Part shown: one piece after another, positions 1-12,600 of the stretch
Position numbering within the stretch: position 1 is the first letter of the stretch
Layout: every line of letters starts with the position of its first letter
Assembly (NCBI GenBank): GCA_964019695.1
Contig: OZ026527.1
Coordinates: 71,570,593-71,634,592 of the forward strand
From: Loripinus fragilis
Lineage: Eukaryota > Mollusca > Bivalvia > Lucinida > Lucinidae
Length of the DNA stretch: 64,000 nt
Direction of reading: 5' to 3'
Position numbers and translations under genes: made by a program
Notes under the pieces: generated by a model
The model's input: the letters and a program-made list of their open reading frames with translations, nothing else
Database searches by the model: none
Told to the model about the DNA's origin: nothing

Positions 1-1199
1 ACGTCCTGTATCAAAGGTGACCATACATGAGACAAAACTAAATGTTGTAGTTTGAAAACCTATCCGGCTCCATACAAGCTAGACATTTAATAGCCACTAT
101 CCCCAACCCACTACTTTTGCATGCAAAAATCCGACGGGCCCCAACCAAGTTAATTTGAGTGTAACAAAGTACCTGCAAGCGACCAACCATTCACATCCAC
201 ATGAGTGTGTAGATTAGCAGGAATAATATCAGAAGTGACGGTAACCAATAAACTCGTTCGCTGAATTCCTTACAAAAAACACCAGTTTCTGTGTTCAAAT
301 TTACCCACCTAAAAATGAATTCATCTGCATTATCTCCCCCTTGCCACAGAGCAAACGAAGTCAACATTTAGTTTCGATTTTTATGTCATGTGTCACACAA
401 TTACCACTTGTTAAAACTCTTTACTTAAATAAAGAAATATTAAAAATCAAAATTATTGACACCAACCGTCATGATTTTAAGGCAGGCTTTTATACTGTCC
501 GAAAATCGTCCACCAAAGATGAAACTGGTCAGAGCAGCCTAAAAAATCACGGTTATGAATGGGCATAGACATAGACGGCTTTGGGTAAAATGGTCCCGAA
601 ATCCCGTCGGGACTGGTACTGACTAAAATGATTAAATTTACATACACTCAGACGTTAGTGAATTAGGTCTTCATTTTTGTTTATTATTTTTGTTTGTTGT
701 TTTTATTGTCATAGTTTATGCCTTGACCCAGGCTAGGGACTCGCAGAGGTAAATCGCAGTTTTAACAATGTGTCATTGTTCCAAATTTTAGAGTTGCTCC
801 ATAACAACGATATGCTGTCATAATCACATACGATACACACATGTAATAGCCGTACCATGCTAAAATGAACCCATAAAATTATGCGTCGGAAAGAGTGAAC
901 CACTCGAATAATCGAATAGCACTTTGGAAAAACTTTTTTTTTGCAAACAGCCATAGCAAATACAAATGCATTGTCCAGCTTCTAGTTGCTATGCAGCTTG
1001 TCAATCGGTTGTTAAGGGCGTAAACATAAGAATGAGACTACTGAAACGAGCAGGAATTCTCTTCAATTGCACCCCTATTCAAAATGGTGACTACTCTTAA
1101 AGGAAAGAAATAGCTCCCGGATGGAGCAAATTCTGTTCTTAAAGAGAAGTCTCTTATGGTACAGGAAAACAATTAATTGGTGATCTCCCTTGAAACTGC
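1..1199. other. Left edge of window, no recognised feature
   Basis: AT-rich intergenic sequence upstream of the transporter gene. Short open frames lack any support. Confidence 0.5.
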
Positions 1200-1650
1200 A
1201 CACCTTTCACTGCTCACGTGGGTATTATAGGACTTTTTGGTTACTGAAAAGGCGGCACCCCATGAATGCGTAATTAGTACTGGTCTACCTTAGACATAGG
1301 TAAAAGCTGAAAATGAGGCGTGGTTTTATTCAAAAGTAACTATATCATCTTGCGCCATTACCTCAGTATAGACGCAAAACATATAAATTTAGTCCTTAAA
1401 ACACCAGCAAAACAACTGCATCTGAAAATGTCTATTTAACCCAAGCATAGAGGCAAACATTGTAGACCCAGATCAGAAGCAGTCTGATCTAGGTCCATAC
1501 TTTTTGTCTATGAGGCTTCAAATATATTTTTTTTATTAATGGACGACAAAAAACATACATTTTGTGATTATGCGCTTTAAGGGTTAATACGTGTAAATGT
1601 GAGTTCAGTGTGTGTATACGGTTAGGTTTTTCATGATATGCACGCACGTT
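1200..1650. mobile_element. Short dispersed element, copy 1 (inverted relative to 22.97-23.40 kb)
   Basis: This stretch matches 22970-23400 in inverted orientation. Shared pieces include the segment around GCGCCATTACCTCAGTATAG, the hairpin with GACCCAGATCAGA near 1470-1500, and TTTTGTGATTATGCGCTTTA near 1560. There is no coding capacity, so it is a non-autonomous element. Ends are approximate. Confidence 0.6.
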
Positions 1651-2164
1651 TGCGCGGCCCAAACAACTTATTTATTCTTCACCAAATTATAGATAGAACC
1701 TGATTTCCCTTGTTTAGAAGATGAAATAGCCGAACCACGGCCAGATATGAATATGAGAGTTGCCACCTTTACAGTAAGCGAAAAGTCTATTAATACTGTG
1801 AGTTAATCATCGCCTATTTATTTCAATCAAAAGTATCCGTATATTAAATAAACCACATTACCAGAAAACGTGTTTTGGGGGTTGGGACCAGGCTGCACTA
1901 AATCTTGCTCTGTTTCAGAGACTAACTACATGTACTTGTATACCGATATAATTGAAATTTTTGGTTGCCACAAGAACAACAAAGAAGACGGATGCTGATC
2001 CGACTGAACGGAAAGAAAACAAGCTGATCTGCGCATGTCTTGATTGATGTTTACAAAGCGGCCATTTTGAGTTACCAACTAAAAGTAAAAACAAATATCC
2101 AATTTTGACGCTTAGGCTCACTGATTGTTCTAAAAGAAATCAAAAGATAATGATGAAAATATTT

Positions 2165-2194
2165 TTTTTTTTTTTGGGGGGGGGGGGGGGGGGT
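2165..2194. repeat. Homopolymer T then G run
   Basis: A T run directly followed by a run of about 17 G. Similar G or C runs occur at about 2655, 3077-3099, 7569, 12747, 15870 and 16569. Such runs are length-variable and prone to sequencing error. Confidence 0.8.
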
Positions 2195-2226
2195 TAAAAT
2201 GCGGGCTAAAATAGTCCTCTTATGTA

Positions 2227-2429
2227 CAGTAAAACTTGTCTTAAGCGGCCACTCAAAATAGACTAAACAAGATCTTAAAGGCATATGGTAGGTAATGAAA
2301 GTCGAAAGTATTGCAGAATGCTCTCTTGGAGCATTCTGCAATACTTTTGACCTGCATTAAGCGATAATTGGTCTTGAAAACAAATTTTAGGTCTTCTTTT
2401 TGAGTGGCTGCTTAAGACAGGTTTAACTG
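2227..2429. mobile_element. MITE with terminal inverted repeats and TA target duplication
   Basis: The ends CAGTAAAACTTGTCTTAAGC and GCTTAAGACAGGTTTAACTG are inverted repeats that continue for about 33 bases. TA flanks both ends, as for mariner/pogo-type insertions. A second palindrome (AGTATTGCAGAATGCTC and its complement) lies at the centre near 2304-2345. It is too short to code for a transposase. Confidence 0.75.
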
Positions 2430-3244
2430 TACGTAGCTGAGTAGCAAACAATGTTATAATTTTACTAGGATAACTGGAGATATGCGGACAATTCTGTTAA
2501 GTTTAGAGTCCGAAAATGATAGTGTAAATCAGTTTGGGTGAGTCTTATCAGCTTTTTGTATACATTGTAAAGGTTAATTATCGTGGTGTTCGCATGTCCT
2601 AGAAAATCGTACTGGGTAAAACTGGGGACTTTCATCGCTAACCAAGCTCGGTAGGGGGGTGGGGGGGGGCTAACTACCTATATATGACATATACGCATGT
2701 GCGTGCCGAATAGCCCCCTTTTTCAGCGCTGCCAAGCATACGATAAGCCCCCTTTTTCTTAGGAAAAACATATGACTGTCCCAGCTTTTCATCATTGATA
2801 TATGAATGGTCCCATTTTCTGACATCCCTGTTTGAAAATACTCATAGTTTGCTCAGATTCAACTCAGAAACCAAAATTGTAATATTTATTTGTAAACTTT
2901 GTTTAGAGACATCAAAGAGGTTATATAAAAATAAAAAATCAGTATATGAATATGTAAGCATTTTGTTCAATCAAGTTTATGAATAGGTCAAATTTTTCGA
3001 AGACCAAGTATAATGATAGGTGTATGTTTCAAAAAACTGGCTCGCACATCCGTACCAAAATTACGCCCAAGTTACCCCCCCCCCCCCCCCCCCCCCCCGA
3101 GTAACCAAGCCAACTACTATCGGTCCGCCAGTGAATACAATGTCTTAAGCTCCTTTTTCTAGTGTCACCCTCGCACTTAGCATCTTCGGTATTGTCAGAT
3201 ACGTATATTGTTCTGTGTGATTTCATTCTTTTTATCAGTCAAAC

Positions 3245-3663
3245 ATGGAGTTACAGTCTATGAAAAAGTCGGACGCTGTGACGGGTGGAATACTCGGAAA
3301 AGAACTGATCATAAATGGAAGACATTCAAAACCAGATAAAAGTACCGAAAATCTAGCGCATTCAAATAAAAATTCGAGTTTTATTGAGAAATGTTCCTAT
3401 TGGATACAGCAGAAGAAACGAAAACTTAAACTTTTTCGAACTTTGCTGCTCCTGTTTGTGTATTTTGGTTACTATAGTTACGCGATGTACTGTCATTTTG
3501 GAGACGAGGCTTCTATAAGGTTGACAGTGTTCACAGTGTTTGGAACTTTCTTGATTTCTTGGAATCTGTTAATGAACTCGTCTGCAAGTGCAAGGATTAA
3601 CTATTACTGTAGCGAGCTTTATTCATGCACTAAATTTGGTAGGCGCCCGGTTGTTATCAAATG
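3245..3663 (+). CDS. SLC28: SLC28-like exon 1 (start codon, cytosolic N-terminus, first membrane helices)
   Basis: Encodes residues 1-139 and two bases of Trp140. The ATG lies in a good context (AAACATGG). A strong splice acceptor (pyrimidine-rich tract, TTTTTATCAG) ends at 3238, so this exon probably starts at 3239 and a non-coding 5' exon lies upstream. About 60 charged or polar residues precede a membrane segment (LLLLFVYFGYYSYA) and a second one (VFGTFLISWNLLM). The basic stretch QQKKRKLK before the first helix fits a cytosolic side. The donor is GTAAGA at 3664. The upstream exon and promoter were not found. Confidence 0.88.
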
Positions 3664-6600
3664 GTAAGACTTTTTGTAGTTTCATTTGGAATATTTCAGT
3701 GGGAATCTTTGAGTCGATGCTTTTTTAAATTCACAATCTTCATATCTGTATCTATCCAAACAGAAGTAAATAGATCAATCCTATGATTTCTGATAAATCA
3801 CCTGGAAAATCTACTGGGATAATTGAATTCAAATTCCATATGGAAAGTAATAAGGTTGCAAAGATCAGGAATCGATACAATCAAGTACCACACCTGACCC
3901 AGGATACCAATGGGAAAGTGACAAACTCACAGAAGACACCACAAACGAGAGCCAAGAGGTCAGCCCTTTCCCAGCAGGTGACCACAAAGCACATATAAAC
4001 AGACGCGCACAAAACATAGCAAACACAAGACAGAACAAAAACATAAAAGATCCACAAAAGAAGTACCGCCTTGGAACGGTCAGTAAAATATTTTACTGGA
4101 GGGCTTAAACCGGTTTAACGGCGCCAACCTCACCCTTAATTCAGATGTGGATCAAGACACATAAATATTTGGTTTGCATGAAAGACCCCTAACTTATCAA
4201 TGCATCATCTCCTAAAACATATAAATCAAGATATAACAAGGAGATAAAGCAAGGATAAGGACTCAACAGTAAATTAAACTGAATACCGGAGCAAAAGAAA
4301 TCCAACAGGTAAACCCCGGAGGGCCCGACAAACAGCCAAAGCATCAGGCCCCTACCATCTCATCAATAGATAAGTCTTTAAGTCGGAACCATCATAGAGT
4401 CTGAAGTCCGACCCACCGGCGTGCAATTAAAGAGGAAACTAAAGTTGTCAACCGTGATTGGGTTGACTACCAAGCATGCAGTCTGTTGCAATACATTAAT
4501 GTTATAGCCAATCTTTTTATAATGGGAAATTATTTTAATGAACTGCGCTGAAAAATTATTAGAGCCAACAATCTTCTTCAACTTATACACCAAGTCACCA
4601 TAGAAATCAGGCTCCGAAAGTCCTTGGCGCAAGAGAGATTTAAGTCCAACTTGGAATTTCGAAATCAAATCATAGTATCGTCTACAAAATTTTGAAAATG
4701 TTTTGCGAAGTTTATGATACCGATAGCCCTGTTTAAGAAGTTTCTGAGTTAACAATTTATTGCGAGTGTTGAAGTCAGTAACATAGCTAGATGCTCTAGC
4801 AAAACGAATGAGTTGAGAGATATAGACTCCATAGGATGTAGAACGAGGAACATCACCATCTAAAATGGGAAATTGACAATTTCAAAATCAAAGTCGTCAC
4901 GTTTATCATAAATTTTGGTAGAAACAATATCATTAGAAATTGACAAATGCAAGTCTAAAAATGCGGCTTCGGTATCAGAGGCATTGGCTTTATTAAGTTG
5001 GAGCTCTGAAGGGTATATTTGACTAACCATATTTTCAAAATAAACATTATTAATATTTAAAATATCGTCCAAATATCTGGAAGTAGTGTTAAACGCATCA
5101 ATAACATCAGCCTGCTTATCATCAGAAAGAGACATCATAAAGTCCCTTTCATAACAAAACAGGAATAAATCTGCAACCAGGGGAGCACAATTAGTGCCCA
5201 TAGGAATCCCAACTACTTGTCTATAGAGCTTGGTGCCAAATCGAATAAAAATGTTGTCCAACAAAAAGGTCAGCGCATCACATACATTTTGACACGACCA
5301 TGCATGATATTTTTTAGGTTTTTCTGAAGTAAAAAATGCATTTCTGTCACTACATGCAAGGTAAGGAGAGCCTTCTCTCTGGAAGGTTCTTTCAATAAGA
5401 TCAATAAGTTTATCTTTAATTAAATTATGAGGTAAAGTAGTGTAAAGAGTAGAAAAATCATAAGTAGACAAACTGGTCGCATTGAAATCTCTAGCTTTCA
5501 GTTTATCTAAAATTTCACCTGAATTTTTAATGGACCAAAATAGGTTTTTACCGGATCTCTCATATACTTTTTCACAATATTTGATAACATGTTTTTTAAC
5601 AGCTGTAAGACACGAGGTTAACAATTTAGAAAGTTCTGTTGTCGTACAAGAACTAGAATTTGCAATAAATCTTGCTTTATAGGGTTTTTTATGGAGTTTA
5701 GGTAACCAGTACAACGTAGGAACTTTGTCTTGATTTTCTTTAGCTTTGACACCAAAATGTAGGGCTGTATGACAACCATGCCCATCAACAATCACCCTTT
5801 CACTTAAAGAAGGCTGCAGTTTATAGGCATTAGTGTCAACAAGCTCACGCTTAAGAGTATTAATATAATACAATCGTCAAACAACTACAACATTGTTAGC
5901 AGCTTTATCTGCTGGAACCAAAACATAGTTCATATGAAAATCCTGGATACCTCGTTTAAGATGACGAAAAGAAGATTTAGGTTTAGGGGGCAAAAGATGT
6001 GTATTACGAGAGTAAAATGAAATACGAGTATCAATAATTTTAAAAATGTTAATCTTCCATTCCTTCAAAGCATCAGGTTCAACATTTTCCCGTTTGCACC
6101 AACGATTACTGAAGTCATTTAAAGAGACTCCTTTGGGTGGGAGAGTGAAAATTTGTTCAAATGGTTCTGGTCACGTGACCTAAATGGCCGCCACGGCCAT
6201 ATATGGTAAAACCCCTTTAAAATCATCTTCTCTAGAAACACAAGACCAAGTGACCTTGGGACTTGTCATGTAGCGTTAGAGATTTACCAAATTTATTCAA
6301 ATGATGATCCTATGGTGACCTTGACCTACTTAATGTCAAGCCCAGTTTTGTTTCCTAATGCATTTAAATAAGGAAAAAAATGAAAGTTGATTTTTTTGAA
6401 AACTGTTGACACTAAAGTCATTCATTAGACATATTTAACCCAATGAGACACTGCCTAAATATAAGTCATAAAGGCCTTATATCAGGCAACCATAGTAACC
6501 TGACTATTCATCAACTTTCACTGCTCAAGCCAAAGCAGTTAATCAGCTTTAGATTTTCATTAGAACTTGCGTATCAAATAAATTCGTTATATTTTCTGAC

Positions 6601-9600
6601 TCGCTTTAAGAATTGAAAACTATGGACCATACCAGTTCAAAGAATCCACAGATTCAGAAACTTTTAGAAAAATGTCACGAGCCTTAAGCTTATAAAGAAA
6701 TTGTTCTCTGTTGGATTCCTAGTCATATAGGTATCCAAGGGAATGAGATGGTAGAGCAGCAAGCAAAAACATCGCTTTCATTAGAACCAACTTCTTTTGA
6801 GATTCCATTTTCTAATTTAAAGCCATCTATCGATAAATATGTCTCGGATCAATGGCAAACTTCATGGAATAATAGCATTGGAAATAAACTTCTTGAGATA
6901 AAACCAACTATTGGTGAACATCAATCAGTTGTTCGAAACATTAGAAAAAAAAGAAATTGTTTTGGCTCGACTCCGTCATACAAGTGTCACACATTCATAC
7001 TTACTATTCGGTTAAGAGCAGTCGGAATGTGCTGGTTGCGATGCATCATTCACTGTACGTCACATTCTTTTGGAGTGTGGCGATTTTGCACAAGTAAGAT
7101 ATAATAACTTCCATGTTGATAACATGAAACAGTTATATCGAGATTTACATATTGATAGTATTACGGCATTTTTAAAACAAATACATCTTTTTTTTTAACA
7201 AAATCTAATCGCTATTTTTAAAATTGTATATTGTTTTACATTTGTATCAGACCATAATACAGAATGTACATTCATCTGAATAGCTCTTTGAAACTGTCAG
7301 ATATTGTACGTGCTCTCTTCTGTCAACATTCATATAGCAACTCAATATCATTTTACAAAGTCATCATCATATTTCACTTTATATATTATATTTTTAATCT
7401 TTCAATCCAAATCAAGTTTAATTTGATATCGTCTGATGGTAATGACCAACAAGGTTTTATGCGTCGATAAACACCAAACAAACAAACAGTCATCAAGGCC
7501 AAGGTTGACCTTTGATTGCAAATTGGGGTCCAGTCGATATAGACTTCGAGCTAAAAAAGGTCCTGCTCCCCCCCCCCTAGGGAATTTTGCAGACATATCC
7601 CATCTTGAAGAAAATTTCAAGCCGCATCTTTTAAGAGATGTTTGCACTCTGTGCTCCGGGGCGGTAGTCTCTGACAGCCTGTTACAAATGTAACTGTAAC
7701 AAACTAAGGAAAAAATCAAAATGAAATTTTGAGCTACAGAAAGAAGACATTAAACCATCTAATTATTCAAATTTCTTATGTAGTTTGCAAGCTGGATGCC
7801 TAAGCTACATAAAAGCAGCATTTTTAACAAAATTACAGCCTTCAATGATGTTATATGCGTTACATAGATTAAATTTCCCTATGAAAGTTGAAATCGTAAC
7901 TAACATCATTCATTTTACAGACAATTTGTGCATTTTTACAAGTGTTTTTAATCTTAGTTTACTAAAACACTCATTTGACTAATAGAAAAAGCAAAGTTTG
8001 CTTTTCTATCTCAAATAAATTGCTTTATATGAGCTATTAAACAACCCTACCCCCAATTTTAAGTATCCAATTTCGGTATCTATTATTGAAGAAAAATATA
8101 TGAAAATATTTGACGCTCGTGGATATCTTACATTTTTGGCACTGTCATGCTAATGCAATAAACTATCATACATTTGCAAGTTTGACATCAAGATCAGAGC
8201 TCTTATTAAAGTATATAATGTATGTTACTGTGTGTTAGGTGTGGTACTTGATTGTATCGATTCCTGATCTTTGCACCATTACTTACTTTTACATGGCAAA
8301 ATGAATGAGCTAGGAAATTTTCTTGGAAGTAAGAGATGATATTTCAGATAAATACCGTTTTTCACATGTTTTCCTATTAATCTCTAGCGTTTGGTGCCTT
8401 AGTCTTAGTAATTACAGTCATTGCTGATAACAAGCCCTTGGAATTGTGTTACCTATGTTATATATAACCTTTTTAATCACATATTTCCTAATGCCTATAA
8501 TATTAAAATATATAGACATATAGATAGAAAATAATTGTTCTAATTTAAATAACACAATTTAATAAATATTCCTATTAAATAAAATTATTCAAAAACAATC
8601 TTTATTCAAGTCACCCTCACAATGTCTATCATTATGTCTGCTTCTATTGCAAAATAATCACCCATTTCATCACAACCAGTAGAATCATGGCATTGTATTA
8701 GGACTGCAAACTGAGTACAACCCTGTTCATCTCCACCCCTTTGGGAATTGTGCAGACATATCCTACCTTAAAGAAAAATTCAAACTGCATCAAATAAGAG
8801 ATGTTTGCACTCTATTAACTAGGGGGTTAGCATGTAATGGTATGATACGTATGTTACCATATCAATTTAAGAATAAATGAATTGACAGTCTGAGAAACAG
8901 AAAGAAGACATAAAACTATCTATTTATTTGAATTATGCATGTACTTTGCATGCTGGATACCTTTGATACATAAGAAAAGATTTTTTTAACAAATATACAG
9001 CTTCCTATGGTGTTATATGTGTTACATTAATTAAGATTATTTTTTAAAATTGGTAATTGTGACAATCATCACTTATAAGCATTTCGTGTGATCCTCCTCT
9101 TTAGCCATCAAAAGACTTAATTTTCTTTGTATGTGTGGCCAGTGCCAGCGTCAAACAACTTGACTCAGCCAAACTTGAATCCTTAGCATTCTTCAAAAGC
9201 AGAAACAGCATGTCAGTGTCATGGGATCAAACACCTGATTAAATATGGGTTTAATGCCATTTCACATATATGCATACAATGGAGTATGACTCTGGTATAT
9301 ATCTCTTCCTATAAAGTGGCAAGAGCAATCTAACTGCAGCTGCCTCTGCATCCGTGCTAGTCAAATGATAACTTTGCTCTGATTTTGCAAAATCTATGTC
9401 TCTACCGTGTACCTCTAAGAATACATTTAGACTTCTGACATTGGTCAAACAGAAATTTGATAGGCTGCTTTTTTGCATCATTTGCCATGGAACCTATCCA
9501 GTCTTTTGGTGCTTAAGTCCTCAGGTCTTAGATCAATAGTATTTTGCTGCGCCCAAAGAACTTTAAAAGTTTTCTTTGATTACAATGTTGATTTTTGATT

Positions 9601-12600
9601 GTTTTGGCAGACCGTCTGAAACAATTCTGTTACACCTTGAAAGTTATCTGGTATAAGAGAAAGAATATAAAGTTGGACATTGCCATCAATTATGTTTGCA
9701 GTTGGTTGTTTTTTGATGTCAGTACATTGAAGCATGTCTTAAAATAATGTAAAACCTATGATTTCTCAGTTTTGGCAGCCATATCATTAGCTGTTGCATT
9801 CAAAAGAAGGAAAGCGGACTATAGGTAGAATGGGATAACCAGTAGTTCTATAATATTATGCTCTATGGAAGATTTATACAGAGTAAACAAGTTGATAAGG
9901 TGCCTCATTTCATGATCCATTGAAAACACTGAAATTAAAAACAAATGCCTCTATATGTGTAATCAAAAAGGATGTCACGACAAGGCCCTTGCTCATTTAC
10001 TATGACGAGTTATATATATTACATCCTTTAATAAGCGCTCTTATCTTAGAAACTTAGTGAATCATTGAATTGAAAGGGTCTAATTTGTGCTCTGTTCATC
10101 CTGCATTTCATTGCTTTACCTGCTGTGATACATTTAGTTCGTTTATCTGAAGGGAAAAAGTTACCTTGGTTTCAGCACTTCAGAAGTACTAAGACTTCAA
10201 ATAAGTTTTGAATGCTTGGGAAAAGATAATAAGTGCAGAGACATTATTAGATGAAAATATGTGGGTTGCATGTATGGAAAGGCTACATTTATAAAAGTTA
10301 ACCAGCTAAGATATGATTCTTTATCACAGAAATATCAAGGTACATCAGTCCAGGTACTCATTGCTCTTAATGACATAGTTTTCCTCCTTGTAAAGCTTTA
10401 GACTTTCTCCTACTTGCAGAGTATCACTTGAAACACATACTCAAAGAGCCAACTATTATAAGAATTCATATCAGTTTCCAAATGTTCCAAGTAAGTAAAG
10501 GTGCAAAGATCAGGAATCGATACAATCAAGTACCACACCTGACACAGGATACCAATGGGAAAGTGACAAACTCACAGAAGACACCACAAACGAGAGCCAA
10601 GTGGTCAGCCCTTTCCCAGCTATAAATTGGAAAGTTGATAATGGCTCATCAATTTTTAGTGGACTGGTGGTAAAATTGAATAACAGTAAATGATTGAAAT
10701 ATTGTGTGATGATTCTACTAGTTGCAAGGAGGCGTGTGATAATAATGATTACCACAGAAGCAGACGACTACAAACGTTTAACATGAGTGTTAAATCGATG
10801 AAAAATAGTTTGGACCATTTCATTTATTGTATTTTCTTGTAAAAATGTAAAACTATCTTTTCTATTTGTGGCTCTATATTTAGCATTATTATACAGTATA
10901 AGGAAATGTGTCCAAAAGGTCATTTATAACATCTGTAACACCAGTCCATGGGCTTGATAATCAGAAATGAATATAATTTCTAGTGTTTTGGTACCAAAGA
11001 CTTATAAGTACACATTAAGTGTCCTGATCTTTAACTTAATGACATCTTGTAGATATATGAGCAAGACAGACTAAGAAAATAAAAAATATCCACACACTGT
11101 AATCGCTTTCATGTGTTTTACTGAAATGATAATAACAAAATTCGCTTCTCTGTAAAACTGGGAGTAGGGCTGTGTATTAGCTCCTATAAGACAATATATT
11201 TAAAATAGAAAAGCAAACTTGGTTTATCGATTACTGATCTTTGCACCCTTACATTATTTTATATTCATCAATTGAGTATATGTTTGTAAAATCTAATAAA
11301 ACAACAGTTTGAAACCAAGTCATAGTACATGTAGTTGTTTAACTACATGACGATAGCCACGATTATAGGTTTTAAATTATAAAATTCATGTAACGCACAT
11401 AACACCACAGTTAGCCGTATTAATGTTAAACAGCTTCCATATGTAGTAAAAACATCCAGTATAAAGACTATAAGAATGTCAATTTATTAGATAATTTTAA
11501 TGTCTTCTTTTGGTAGCTCAAACATTCAAATTTCTTATTCTCAAATTGATATAGTAACATATGTAACAAGCTGTTACAGGCTAACGCCCCGACTTACAAA
11601 GTGCAAACATTTCTTATTAAATGCACCTTATATGGTTACATAAGATGTAATTTGTCTGCAGAATTCCAAAGGGGATTAGGATGGAGCAGGCCCTTACTCA
11701 GCTTGATGTCAAAATACTGTTTGATGATTTTACTAATCACGCTAACATATGTAACGCTCCCTGATCTTTAAAACTTGATGACAACTAGCAGATCTATATG
11801 TCAATATCATAGGAGCCCGTTTAAAATCCCTAAACAATGTAATATATCCAACAGCTGCGAGTTTTTTTCACAATTTTAGCTCAAACTTCCAAACTACATT
11901 TCCTTTATTTGATATAGTAACGCATGTAACATGCTGTTTCAGACTAACGCCCCAACATAGAGAGTGCAAACATCCCTTATTCGATGCAACTTGTGTTGTA
12001 CTATAAGAAGGAATATGTCTGCAAAATTCCATTGAGGAGATTAAAACATTTTTAGGCAAATCTTACGTAAAGACAATGAGCTTGCCCATTTATTACATCA
12101 GGTAACATATGTTATAGCCTCTGATTTTAAAAATTTTGCAACAAACTTGCAGATTTATGAGTCTTTTCATATAAGCAAATAAATCCCAAACAATGAAACA
12201 CATTCATCAGCTGCAAATATTTTTAACTATTTTTACTTTAGTTTTAATACCAAACATTTCACCTTAAAACTGGGTAGGGTTGTTTAATTGCTTATTTCAG
12301 AATAAATATTTAAGCTAGGGAAACAAACTTTAATTTATCTGTTAGCAAATTGCATAAGCTAGTCAGACATGGTTAAAAACATTTTGCAAAACACACAGAG
12401 TGATTGTGAATGTAAATGATGTTAGCCACACTTGCAAATTTTAATGGGTTATCTGATTTATGTAACGCATATGACACCTTAGGAAGCCGCAATTTTGTTC
12501 AAATGGCTGTCATACGTAGTTCAGATATCCAGTATGCAGACTATATGAATGATTTTTAAAAATAAATATTTTAATGTCTTTAAATTGTAGCCCAAACTTT

